A stretch of 38,484 nt of DNA from Chloroflexota bacterium (lineage in GTDB: Bacteria; Chloroflexota; Dehalococcoidia; Dehalococcoidales; RBG-16-60-22): assembly GCA_016190585.1 (NCBI GenBank), contig JACPQH010000074.1, forward strand, positions 1 to 38,484, given 5' to 3'. Of this stretch, positions 17,412 through 24,928 are shown one piece after another; position 1 is the stretch's first letter; each line of letters starts with the position of its first letter. The translations under genes and the position numbers were made by a program. The notes beneath the pieces are model-generated. The model was given only the letters and a program-made list of their open reading frames with translations. It made no database searches and had not been told where the DNA came from.

Positions 17412-17831
17412 GTGGATACTGAGGCGAAGGCCCGGAAATCTCGGGAGCTCATCGAGCTCATGGAGAAGGAGCGGGGTTTCTCCCGGCTGTGGCGCAAGCT
17501 GCTGGCCGAAAGGGACCCGGAGTTCATGGAGCTGTTTCACAAGGCCGCCATGCACGTCTTCCGCGACGGCGCTTTGCCCCGCAAGACCAAGGAGCTGATC
17601 TGCATCTGCGCCGACGCGTTCCAGTTCTATGAGCCGGGGGTCAGGATTCACACGCGCAACGCCCTGGCCCTGGGCGCCACCGAAGACGAGATAATCGAGG
17701 CCCTGGAGACGGCCATCATGCCGGGCATCCATTACCTGTCAGCCCTCCTGCCCGCCATCGTGGAGGAGGTTGACAGCCACCAGAAGGGCGGAAAAAGGGA
17801 GGAAATCTACCGGGACGGCCAGGGGCATTAG
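17412..17831 (+). CDS. Carboxymuconolactone decarboxylase family protein lacking the CxxC pair
   Basis: 139 residues, one all-helical CMD/AhpD-like domain. The family helix ELICICADAFQFYEPGVRIHTRNALALGATEDEI is recognisable, with the conserved His. However, the two cysteines that AhpD-type proteins have at H-7 and H-4 are Tyr and Gly here, so thiol peroxidase-reductase activity is unlikely. Function is unknown. Start is GTG with AGAGGAGG 6-8 bases upstream. It is co-transcribed with the DUF4392 gene. Confidence 0.82.
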   Translation: MDTEAKARKSRELIELMEKERGFSRLWRKLLAERDPEFMELFHKAAMHVFRDGALPRKTKELICICADAFQFYEPGVRIHTRNALALGATEDEIIEALETAIMPGIHYLSALLPAIVEEVDSHQKGGKREEIYRDGQGH

Positions 17832-17906
17832 CACTCAGGCCTGAAGGACTAGGGCCCCTTAGGCGAGCAAAATCAAAAGGTATTGTGGAGGGGGCTTGCC
17901 GGCAAG

Positions 17907-18422
17907 CTAGGCAGCTCCCTCTTCTTTTTCCCCGCGCATGAAGGCCAAAAGGCCTCCCGCCCTCAGTATCTGCATCGGCGGGCTGTCGGCGGGCAGTGCC
18001 TCTCCCCGGAGACTCAACCCCCGGCTGAGGTTAGCCACCTCGCCGGTCGCGATGTTGACCCGGCAGCGGTCGCCTTCCGCGAAGGCTCCGGAGACGCCCT
18101 CGCAGAGGAGCACGGGCAGGCCGATGTTGACGGCGTTGCGGAAGAAGAGACGCGACATGGAATCGGCCAGGACGGCGCTCACCCCCAGCGTTTTCAGCAG
18201 GCGGGCCGCGGGGCGGCTGGAGCCGCAGCCCCAGTTACGGCCGCCGATGACAATATCGCCTTGCCGGACCTGCCCCGCCCAGCCCGGCCGCAGGTTTTTC
18301 ATGCAGAAAGTGGCGGCTTCCTCGTCGGTGATACCCGGTTTGGCCATGACATCCGGCCCCGGCATGATAAGGTCGGTGTTAACGCTGTCGCCGAACTTCC
18401 AGACCCGGCCTTCCAGTATCAC
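17907..18422 (-). CDS. 3-isopropylmalate dehydratase small subunit type (LeuD/aconitase swivel domain)
   Basis: 171 residues, the length of stand-alone archaeal-type LeuD. The swivel-domain marks are GDSVNTDLIMPG and IGGRNWGCGSSRPAA (the GCGSSR loop). It pairs with the large subunit, whose stop it overlaps by 4 bases (GTGA; GTG start). The complex performs a dehydration/rehydration that moves a hydroxyl on a branched or tricarboxylic acid. No leuA, leuB or ilv gene lies in the window, and the neighbours are a TRAP transporter and a fumarase-type hydro-lyase, so a catabolic role (citramalate-, methylmalate- or dimethylmalate-like substrate) is as likely as leucine synthesis. Confidence 0.88.
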   Translation of the reverse strand: MILEGRVWKFGDSVNTDLIMPGPDVMAKPGITDEEAATFCMKNLRPGWAGQVRQGDIVIGGRNWGCGSSRPAARLLKTLGVSAVLADSMSRLFFRNAVNIGLPVLLCEGVSGAFAEGDRCRVNIATGEVANLSRGLSLRGEALPADSPPMQILRAGGLLAFMRGEKEEGAA

Positions 18423-19681
18423 AGGAACGCCCTCGGGTCGGTAATATAGCCCGCCACCGCGGAGGCCGCCGCCGTGGCCGCGTTGGCCAGGTAGACGAAA
18501 GACCGGGGGCTGCCCTGCCGGCCCTGGAAGTTACGGTTGCTCGTCGCGATGCAGACCTCGCCGTCCCCCAGTAACCCGAGGTGCATACCGGCACACGGGC
18601 CGCAAGTGGAGTGGGTGACCAGCGCCCCGGCCTCGCTGAAAATGTCCCAGATGCCTTCCTCCAGGCAGGCGCGCCAGATAGCCTGGGAGGCCGGGCTGGC
18701 GAGAAGGCGCACCTCTGGGTGGACCTTGCGCCCCTTGAGCACGCGGGCGGCCATCCGAAAATCCTCCAGCCGGCCGTTGGTGCAGGAGCCGATATAGGCC
18801 TGGTCGATCTTGATTCGCTTCCCGGCGACCTCGGTAACCGGCACGCTGTTAGAGGGATCGTGCGGGCAGGCGACGTATGGCGGCAGGCCGGTGACGTCCA
18901 GGGAAAAATTCGATTCATAAACGGCGTCCGGGTCCGGGCTGACGGGACGGGCGGGGCGTTTCATTTTGCCCTCGAGGTATTGCATGAGCTTGTCGTCGCA
19001 CGGGAAGATGGCGAACTTGGCGCCGATCTCGGCGGCCATGTTGGCGATGGTGTAACGGCTGGCCATGCTCATGGCGCGGACGGTGGGGCCGTCGAACTCG
19101 ATCGAGCGGTAAAGTCCCACCTCGGCGCCGTGGTCGGCGGCTATCCGAAGGATGACGTCCTTGCCCACGACAAACCCGTCGGGCCCCGGCAGCGTGCCGG
19201 TGAGGGTAAAACGGATGCTTTGGGGCACGCGGAACCAGAGCCTGCCCCGGCCTATGACGAAAGGGGCCTCCTCGAAGATTGAGCACCCGGCGACATTGAA
19301 ACATCCGTAGCTGGTGCTGTGGGAGTCGGTACTGGCGATGAGGTCGCCGGGTGCCAGGTAGCCGTGCTGCGGGAAGAGCTCGTGCAGGATACCGTGGCGG
19401 CCGTACTCGAAGTAGTTTGTGATGCCGTACTTCTTGACCAGTCGCCGCATGTTGGCCGTCGCGTTAGCCGCGGCGACGGTGGGCGGCGGCGAGAGGTGGT
19501 CCTCGACGGCATAGACGCGGTCGGGATCGAAGACGCTCGCGTAGCCGTACTCTTCAAGCTGCCTGAGGTTGTCCGGCGTGGCCGCCGTACCGTCGATTCC
19601 GGCCCAGACATACTCGCCGGGCTTTACATAAGCACGGCCGGAATGAGCGGCCAGTATCTTCTCGGCGATGGTCATGCCCAT
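18419..19681 (-). CDS. 3-isopropylmalate dehydratase large subunit type (LeuC/aconitase family)
   Basis: 420 residues from MGMTIAEKILAAHSG, the size of the two-subunit archaeal/LeuC2-type enzymes. The [4Fe-4S] ligands are C300 (GSCTNGRLEDF) and C360/C363 (CGPCAG), followed by the TSNRNFQGR active-site strand. The upstream reading to 19804 adds 41 residues that cross a terminator hairpin and is rejected; GGCGGAAGA before the ATG at 19681 is a modest ribosome-binding site. It is translated together with the small subunit. The DSHSTSYGCFNVAG stretch departs from the usual SHTCTYGALGAF of leucine-pathway enzymes, which supports a different substrate. Confidence 0.88.
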   Translation of the reverse strand: MGMTIAEKILAAHSGRAYVKPGEYVWAGIDGTAATPDNLRQLEEYGYASVFDPDRVYAVEDHLSPPPTVAAANATANMRRLVKKYGITNYFEYGRHGILHELFPQHGYLAPGDLIASTDSHSTSYGCFNVAGCSIFEEAPFVIGRGRLWFRVPQSIRFTLTGTLPGPDGFVVGKDVILRIAADHGAEVGLYRSIEFDGPTVRAMSMASRYTIANMAAEIGAKFAIFPCDDKLMQYLEGKMKRPARPVSPDPDAVYESNFSLDVTGLPPYVACPHDPSNSVPVTEVAGKRIKIDQAYIGSCTNGRLEDFRMAARVLKGRKVHPEVRLLASPASQAIWRACLEEGIWDIFSEAGALVTHSTCGPCAGMHLGLLGDGEVCIATSNRNFQGRQGSPRSFVYLANAATAAASAVAGYITDPRAFL

Positions 19682-19721
19682 AACAAATCTTCCGCCTGAC
19701 CCGTACTGAGAGCTATCTCCC

Positions 19722-19765
19722 AAAAAAAAGGGCGAAGCCCGGTTCAATATCGCGAGCTTCGCCCT
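19722..19765 (-). terminator. Intrinsic terminator after the TRAP genes
   Basis: On the minus strand a perfect 10-bp stem (arms 19756-19765 and 19729-19738) is followed by eight T (19729-19722). It separates the dctM stop from the leuC-type start. No good promoter follows it, so the dehydratase genes depend either on partial read-through or on a promoter I cannot see. Confidence 0.85.
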
Positions 19766-19813
19766 GTGGTTTCCGTATTTACATCTGGTGCGTCGATCCG
19801 GCAAATCCCCGCC

Positions 19814-21121
19814 CTAGCCGTTCATGGTGGAGGGCAGCCAGAGGGCGATCTGGGGGAACATGATAAGCAGGGCGACGACGCCGATATAGGATAGCCAGAA
19901 CTGATAGGTATTTTTATAGATTGTCCAGAGCTCGACCTCGTCACCGAGTACCGCCTTTACGGCAAAGACGGCCAGGCCGACCGGCGGGCTTATCGCGGCG
20001 ATTTCCACCATCATGATGAAGACTACGCCGAACCATACCGGGTCATAACCCAGGCCGATGACTATCGGGAAAACGGTAGATATCGAGACCGCGAGCATGG
20101 AAGTCGCGTCCATGAACATACCCAGGAAGATGTACATCGTCAATATACCGATCAGGATAACCACGCGAGGGGCCTGAAGACCGCCGACCCAGGCACCGAG
20201 AGAAGGGCTGATATCGCTCAGGACGAGAAGCTTGGAAAACATGAAAGCGCCGATCATGATGAGGAACACAAAGGATGTCATCTTGGTAGTGGCAAGGCAA
20301 GCTTCCCCGAGCCTGTGCCAGGTCAGCTTCCGCTGCATAAGGGCGATAATCAGGGCGCCGAAGGCCCCGGCGCCGGCGGCTTCGGTGGCGGTAAAGAGGC
20401 CGCCGTAAAGCCCGCCGGTCACGATGCCGGCCAGGACGATGACGCTCCAGATAGTTTTCAGAGCAAAGAATTTTTGCTTCCAGGTTGATTTCGGTCCGGG
20501 AGGGGCGATGGTGGGGTTCAGCTTGGCCCTGACATACATCAGGGCGGTCAGCGCCAGGGTGGTCACGAGACCGGGAATGGCGCCGGCCATGAGGACGCTG
20601 GTTATCGGCGTGTTGGTGAACATCCCGTATAGGGTACCCATGACGCTGGGCGGAATGAGTACCGCCAGGCTGCCGGCCGAGGCGATACAGGCGCTGGCCA
20701 GGCCCCGGTCATAACCGAACTTCATGAGCTCTTTCCACGAAGCCCGTGCCATCGCCATCGAGCCGACCATGCCCGAGCCGGAGACGGCGCCGAAGGCGGC
20801 GCAGCCGAAAAATATGGCCATGCCCATGCCGCCGGGCAGACGGCCAAACCAGGTGTTCATGGTATTAAATAGCTCTGAGGTCAGACCGGCGTGAAAGGCG
20901 AACTCGCCCATGATGATGAACAGCGGCAGGGCGGCGAAACCGAAGACCGCCACCGTGCGGAACGGGACGATGCCGAGCATGGATAACCCGGCTCCCGGTC
21001 CGGAGAAAATCATGACGCCGACGACACCGACGAGGCCCAGGGCTACGGCGATATTCATGCCGACAGCGACCAGGATGATGAAAACAGCAAGAAGGATGAA
21101 TCCGATTGTTTCCGGGGTCAT
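19814..21121 (-). CDS. dctM: TRAP transporter large permease subunit (DctM)
   Basis: 435 residues, almost wholly hydrophobic, with about twelve membrane helices. Family marks include the N-terminal ILVAVGMNIAVALGLVG, PLFIIMGEFAFHAGLT, GSGMVGSMAMARASWKELMKFGYDRGLASACIASAGSLAVLIPPSV-type stretch (read in segments) and MDATSMLAVSISTVFPIV. It is the ion-coupled channel of a tripartite ATP-independent periplasmic transporter that imports organic acids with sodium. It overlaps dctQ by 4 bases and has GGAGGAAAGC just before its ATG. Confidence 0.95.
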   Translation of the reverse strand: MTPETIGFILLAVFIILVAVGMNIAVALGLVGVVGVMIFSGPGAGLSMLGIVPFRTVAVFGFAALPLFIIMGEFAFHAGLTSELFNTMNTWFGRLPGGMGMAIFFGCAAFGAVSGSGMVGSMAMARASWKELMKFGYDRGLASACIASAGSLAVLIPPSVMGTLYGMFTNTPITSVLMAGAIPGLVTTLALTALMYVRAKLNPTIAPPGPKSTWKQKFFALKTIWSVIVLAGIVTGGLYGGLFTATEAAGAGAFGALIIALMQRKLTWHRLGEACLATTKMTSFVFLIMIGAFMFSKLLVLSDISPSLGAWVGGLQAPRVVILIGILTMYIFLGMFMDATSMLAVSISTVFPIVIGLGYDPVWFGVVFIMMVEIAAISPPVGLAVFAVKAVLGDEVELWTIYKNTYQFWLSYIGVVALLIMFPQIALWLPSTMNG

Positions 21122-21639
21122 GCTTTCCTCCTGTCGGGGGCGAGCTGAGCGGGCGGCTTAAGGTTCCATTTTTTGGGTACCAGCTCGGTTAGCAATTGGA
21201 CGAGTATGAAGAAGCAGCCAATGGGTACGGCCAGTTTCGCGGGGTAGGCCGGCAGGGGAATCAGACCGAACGAGACCTCCTTCATCTCCCAGGACTCCCA
21301 GCCGAAGATGGCCGCCTGCCAGGTAAATAAGCCCATGTAAACGGCCATCAGGAGGGTGCTAAAGTACTCCGAGGCTCCCCGAAGCGAGGGCGACATGCGT
21401 TTGACGAGGAACTCCATCCTGACAAATCCCTTCGCCCGCTGGGTGTAGGCGAAAGCGGGGAAGACGACGCCTACCATCAGGAATTCGACGGCTTCGAGGG
21501 AGGCCTGCATCGGCCTGTTCAGGATGGCGCGCATGGTAATATCGGTGACGATGAGCAGCATCATGGACATGATGCAGATGGCGCCGAATATTCCCAGCGA
21601 GTTGACAACCCGCCTGTACCAGATAACGACAGCCCCCAT
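21118..21639 (-). CDS. dctQ: TRAP transporter small permease subunit (DctQ)
   Basis: 173 residues with four predicted membrane helices, as in DctQ proteins. The second helical hairpin holds the family text LEAVEFLMVGVVFPAFAYTQRAKGFVRMEFLVKR. It stabilises DctM and docks the binding protein. GGAGGG stands 4 bases before the ATG. The stop overlaps the dctM start. Confidence 0.92.
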   Translation of the reverse strand: MGAVVIWYRRVVNSLGIFGAICIMSMMLLIVTDITMRAILNRPMQASLEAVEFLMVGVVFPAFAYTQRAKGFVRMEFLVKRMSPSLRGASEYFSTLLMAVYMGLFTWQAAIFGWESWEMKEVSFGLIPLPAYPAKLAVPIGCFFILVQLLTELVPKKWNLKPPAQLAPDRRKA

Positions 21640-21686
21640 GGTACCCTCCAGACAAGTATTTCGCGGCGAGACAGGGGAGATGAAGA

Positions 21687-21711
21687 AGGAGGGAGCTAAA
21701 AGCTCCCTCCT
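21687..21711 (-). other. Perfect hairpin between dctP and dctQ
   Basis: The arms AGGAGGGAGCT (21687-21697) and AGCTCCCTCCT (21701-21711) form an 11-bp perfect stem with a 3-base loop, starting 14 bases after the dctP stop. There is no U-tract. Such hairpins after binding-protein genes usually stabilise the upstream mRNA or reduce permease expression relative to the binding protein. Confidence 0.7.
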
Positions 21712-21724
21712 CTATCGATGGGGT

Positions 21725-23008
21725 TTATAGACCGAGCAAGAAGGCGGAGTGTTTCTTCCAGGCCTCGGCCCAGACCTTTTCCATGTCCGACGTGGACATC
21801 TTGGACAGTTCGAAAATCCGGTCCATCATCTTCTGACCGGGCTGCCCGTAATCGTTCATTTCTTTGATCCAGTCGGCATAAAGGTCGGGCACCTTGCTCG
21901 CCCAATCGTCCCTTTCGGCCTTGCTGAAGTTGACCAGGGTCACGCCGAGAGTGCCGGTCAGGGTGTTCAGGGCTTCCTGGGCGTCCCGCTCCATGAAGTC
22001 GGCGAACTCCTTTTCCATCTTCTGGCCTTCCCCGACCATTATCTGCTTGACGTCCAGGGGCAGGCTCTTCCAGACGTCCAGGTTCATGATGATGCCGAGG
22101 CCGGCGTTGGCGATGCGGGTGTTGCCTACGCGGAAGATGTACTTGGCGACCTTATCGAACTGGCCGTCGCGGATGGACGGGGTGACGCTGTTGAAGCCGG
22201 CGAGAACGCCCTTCTGGATGGCGTCGTAAACGTCGCTGAGCTGCATGGCGACCGGAATCATGCCGGCGGCCGCCAGGATCTTGGGCGTGTAGGTGCCGGT
22301 TACCCGGATCCTCAGGCCCTGCATGTCCGCCAGGGTCTTTATGGGTTTGTTCACGAGAATGTAGGATGAGCCCGAGGCGATGCCGAAGAGGTCGATGGAG
22401 TTATTCTTGATATACTCTTCCTGGAAAACGGGGAACTCGGTCCAGAGTATCCGGGCCAGCAGCGCCGACCGGTAGGCGTCCAGGACGTCGCCGAAAAGGT
22501 CGTTGACGTCAATTTTGTGGGCTTTCAGGATGCTGGGGAAGTAGCTGGACTGGATGAGGGCGGTGTCGGTGATGCCTTTCCTGACGCCGTCGAGCACCTC
22601 TCGTTCGGCGAGCAACGAGGCGTCATGGTATGGTTTCACGGTGATCTTGTTGGTGGTCCGTTCGGCGACCCTTTCCGAGTAGGGTAGTACGGACTTCACC
22701 CAGTACTGGAGGTGCATGACGTTCTGCGGGTTGGCGTATTTCAGCTCAACCGCCTTTGCCGGGCTGATGGTGCTGGGGGCGCCGGTCGGGGCGGGGGCTG
22801 CGGTGCCGGTGGGTTTGGGGGCGGCGGTGGTGGGCCCGGGAGCGGCCGTGGCCGGCGCCGGAGCCGCCGTTGTGGGCTTGGGCGCCGCGGTAGTGGGCGC
22901 GGGAGCCGCCGTGGTCGGGGCCGGCGCCTGCGTGGTCGGGCCGGAGCAGCCGATGAGCAGCGCCGTCACCAACACGAGAGAGATGACAATAACCAGACCT
23001 TTTCTCAT
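21725..23008 (-). CDS. dctP: TRAP transporter substrate-binding lipoprotein (DctP)
   Basis: 427 residues. The signal peptide ends in a lipobox LLIGC with Cys21 as the lipid anchor. Residues 22-80 are a low-complexity Ala/Pro/Thr linker of repeated PTTAAP units, which makes a stalk holding the binding domain off the membrane. From about residue 85 it is a DctP domain: AERTTNKITVKPYHDASLL, GLRIRVTG with the conserved Arg that binds the substrate carboxylate, VAMQLSDVYDAIQKG and the C-terminal helices. The substrate is probably a dicarboxylate or hydroxy acid, inferred from neighbouring hydro-lyases. GGGAGGAAGGA precedes the ATG, and it has its own promoter. Confidence 0.93.
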   Translation of the reverse strand: MRKGLVIVISLVLVTALLIGCSGPTTQAPAPTTAAPAPTTAAPKPTTAAPAPATAAPGPTTAAPKPTGTAAPAPTGAPSTISPAKAVELKYANPQNVMHLQYWVKSVLPYSERVAERTTNKITVKPYHDASLLAEREVLDGVRKGITDTALIQSSYFPSILKAHKIDVNDLFGDVLDAYRSALLARILWTEFPVFQEEYIKNNSIDLFGIASGSSYILVNKPIKTLADMQGLRIRVTGTYTPKILAAAGMIPVAMQLSDVYDAIQKGVLAGFNSVTPSIRDGQFDKVAKYIFRVGNTRIANAGLGIIMNLDVWKSLPLDVKQIMVGEGQKMEKEFADFMERDAQEALNTLTGTLGVTLVNFSKAERDDWASKVPDLYADWIKEMNDYGQPGQKMMDRIFELSKMSTSDMEKVWAEAWKKHSAFLLGL

Positions 23009-23041
23009 TCCTTCCTCCCTTTTTGAAAGTTTAGTTAAGGC

Positions 23042-23070
23042 AGTCTAGTATACTCAAACGCCGTTGTCAA
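23042..23070 (-). promoter_or_regulatory. Internal promoter of dctPQM
   Basis: Minus strand TTGACA (23065-23070), 17-base spacer, TAGACT (23042-23047). The -35 overlaps the stop codon of the upstream hydro-lyase subunit, so the transporter can be transcribed apart from it. Predicted start is near 23035. Confidence 0.65.
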
Positions 23071-23714
23071 GAGCGGCGTGAAGACATCGCGCTGGAATAT
23101 TCAAAATTTTCCCGGATGCCGTGCCGGGCATAGAGCGCCTTCATCGTTTTGTCGATGTTTTCTTCCATCTGGCGGAAAAGGTTGTGGCCGTGGGCGTCGA
23201 TGTCCACGATGAAGGGACCGAACCCGGCTACATCGAGGAGCAGGGTGGCCTCCTCTTCGACATCGTTCTTGTCATCGTTGAAGTGGATGGCGATGATGCT
23301 TTTCGTGGCCTCGACCAGGGTGTTTTCCGGCGAGCCGACGCGGGTCAGGTGCACGCAGCCGAGCTCCTGCATGACCTTCATGGTAGCCTCGCTCAGGGTG
23401 GTCTTGCCCAGGATGGCCCGCAGCTTTAGCTGCCTGATAAGCGGCGGCATGTAGGCGTCGTACATGATGCTCGAGGTAGGGCCGAGAGCCAGCAGCTTGT
23501 ACTCGCCCCGTACCTTTTTCATCATCGGGTGCACGTGCAACAGCACGTTGGTCCGGCTGAGGTCGGGGGGCGGCGTTTTCCCCTGATTGACCAGCCCCTC
23601 GCAAAACAGTTTGGCGCCGGTGTAGATGACACCGTCCAGGTAGACGATATCGCCGGCGGCGAGGCCGCGGGTATCGGACTCGCTCAGCGGCGCTTTTAAA
23701 GTTAGCTCTGCCAT
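23067..23714 (-). CDS. Class I fumarase/tartrate dehydratase, beta (C-terminal) subunit
   Basis: 215 residues, the separate C-terminal subunit of split fumarate hydratase/L(+)-tartrate dehydratase. The opening LKAPLSESDTRGLAAGDIVYLDGVIYTG is typical (LxxGD-x-V-x-L-x-G-x-I), followed by LLALGPTSSIMYDAYMPP, where the family has GPTTSxRM, and by RAILGKTTLSEAT. It reaches from KLFCEGL to a VDAHG-like FIVDIDAHGHNLF stretch. With the alpha subunit it adds water to or removes it from a C4 dicarboxylate through an Fe-S cluster. It lies 9 bases downstream of alpha. Its exact substrate (fumarate/malate, tartrate or a methylated analogue) is undetermined. Confidence 0.88.
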   Translation of the reverse strand: MAELTLKAPLSESDTRGLAAGDIVYLDGVIYTGAKLFCEGLVNQGKTPPPDLSRTNVLLHVHPMMKKVRGEYKLLALGPTSSIMYDAYMPPLIRQLKLRAILGKTTLSEATMKVMQELGCVHLTRVGSPENTLVEATKSIIAIHFNDDKNDVEEEATLLLDVAGFGPFIVDIDAHGHNLFRQMEENIDKTMKALYARHGIRENFEYSSAMSSRRS

Positions 23715-23723
23715 GGCTGCCTC

Positions 23724-24650
23724 CTACCTGTAATTCCAGACCGGGGCGTCGCTGTACCTGATGCGGCCGTTGCCGCCGTAGCGGACGACCGCCCGGCGGG
23801 CGACACAGCACTCAAGCTGGACGCCGACCGGCAGGGCGGCCTCGTGGGTCATGGCGTACTCGATATGAACGTCGAGCACGCCGGTCGAACCGCCGGTCCC
23901 CATCGGCCCCCGGTCCATCATCCTGAAAGTCTCGAAGAGATCGGTCTCCATCCGGGCGATCTCCGGGTCCGGGTGGTGGCTGCCGACGGGCCGGAGCAGC
24001 GCTGCCTCCTTGGCCAGCTTCATGGACATATCGGCGGTGCCGCCGATGCCGATGCCGACGATGTTGGGCCCGCAGGTCTTGCCGGCGTAGGTGCCTTCCT
24101 TGACGCTGTCCAGGACGAACTTGATTATGCCCGGGAGGCCATCCTCCTTGGACAGCATCCGGTAGAAAGTGCCGAAGGCCTCGGAACCGCCGCCTTTGGT
24201 CACGGCGATGATTTCCAGGCAGTCGAGGCCGGCATCGAACCGGACCTCAACCTTGGGAATATAGAGGCCGGTATTGGTGCCGGTATACTCGCGGGTCAGG
24301 GGGTGCACCATGTTTTCCCTCAAGCGTCCCCGTTTGGTGGCCTGCTCGACCACCTGCCGGCTGATATCGTAGAGCGTCGAGAAGCCGCCCTCGATGGTCA
24401 CGTTGTCGCCGATCTTGACGAAGAACAGCGGCCAGCCGGTATCGGCGCAGGCGAAGCCCTTTTTCGCTTCGCCAAGCTCGATGCTTCGCAGGGTGGTCGC
24501 CAGGTGGGCCCTGGCCAGGGGGCTGCTCTCTTCGTCGAGGCCCTGCTTGAGCCGGGCGCGGACGTCCCCGGGTACGATCATCGCCGACCGGGTTATGGCG
24601 GCGTACATCATTCTGCGCAGGATCTTCTGGCTAACATGGACTGCGTTCAC
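23724..24650 (-). CDS. Class I fumarase/tartrate dehydratase, alpha (N-terminal) subunit
   Basis: 308 residues from a GTG start preceded by GGAGGG. The three [4Fe-4S] ligand positions are readable: C68 in FACADTGWPLFF, C193 in KTCGPNIVGIGIGG and C281/C282 in LECCVARRA. The family usually has CQDTG at the first site, so the Ala and Trp around the Cys are a deviation that may mark a different substrate pocket. It heads the hydro-lyase/TRAP transcription unit and is divergent from the PreA-like gene. Confidence 0.9.
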   Translation of the reverse strand: MNAVHVSQKILRRMMYAAITRSAMIVPGDVRARLKQGLDEESSPLARAHLATTLRSIELGEAKKGFACADTGWPLFFVKIGDNVTIEGGFSTLYDISRQVVEQATKRGRLRENMVHPLTREYTGTNTGLYIPKVEVRFDAGLDCLEIIAVTKGGGSEAFGTFYRMLSKEDGLPGIIKFVLDSVKEGTYAGKTCGPNIVGIGIGGTADMSMKLAKEAALLRPVGSHHPDPEIARMETDLFETFRMMDRGPMGTGGSTGVLDVHIEYAMTHEAALPVGVQLECCVARRAVVRYGGNGRIRYSDAPVWNYR

Positions 24651-24760
24651 CCCGGCCCTCCTTAAACGCTAATTAGGCAAGACAAAGTAGTCGATCCCCG
24701 GCTGGCAAGCCAACCTGCAGCCCTGTTTCAGGTAAAATCAACCCCCCTTTAAGTTAATGA

Positions 24761-24790
24761 AGGCTAGCACAGGCCAGACGTGGTTGTCAA
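24761..24790 (-). promoter_or_regulatory. Possible promoter of the hydro-lyase/TRAP operon
   Basis: Minus strand TTGACA (24785-24790) is perfect, with an 18-base spacer to TAGCCT (24761-24766), which is a poor -10. A leader of about 105 bases would follow. An activator may be needed. Confidence 0.35.
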
Positions 24791-24831
24791 GAGAAGCAGG
24801 CAGGAAAAATAAATTAATTTCCGAGCGGACA

Positions 24832-24860
24832 TTGACCCTGAACGCCTGTTTGGCTATAAT
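24832..24860 (+). promoter_or_regulatory. Strong promoter of the PreA-like gene
   Basis: TTGACC (24832-24837), 17-base spacer, perfect TATAAT (24855-24860). Start of transcription is expected near 24867, about 59 bases before the ATG. Confidence 0.75.
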
Positions 24861-24893
24861 CACCTAAATCACAAAAAACAGGCATCACGCCGC

Positions 24894-24928
24894 AAGGAGG
24901 AGCCGGCCTGCGCCGGAAAATCAATATG
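24894..24928 (+). promoter_or_regulatory. Ribosome-binding site with a hairpin between Shine-Dalgarno and ATG
   Basis: AAGGAGGA (24894-24901) is a near-perfect Shine-Dalgarno but lies 24 bases before the ATG at 24926. A hairpin CCGGC-ctgc-GCCGG (24903-24916) fills the gap. The loop holds an in-frame CTG (24908-24910) at ideal spacing, so translation may start at CTG (adding LRRKIN) or reach the ATG because the hairpin shortens the distance. Confidence 0.55.

Noticed and set aside
17907..19681. Leucine biosynthesis operon
   Set aside because: No leuA, leuB, ilv genes or leucine leader are adjacent; kept as one possibility, but not called.
18419..19804. LeuC start at 19804
   Set aside because: It would translate through the terminator hairpin and add 41 residues not expected for the family.
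22712..23048. Gly/Ala-rich frames opposite the dctP N-terminus
   Set aside because: They mirror the Pro/Thr/Ala linker repeats of DctP and have no independent support.
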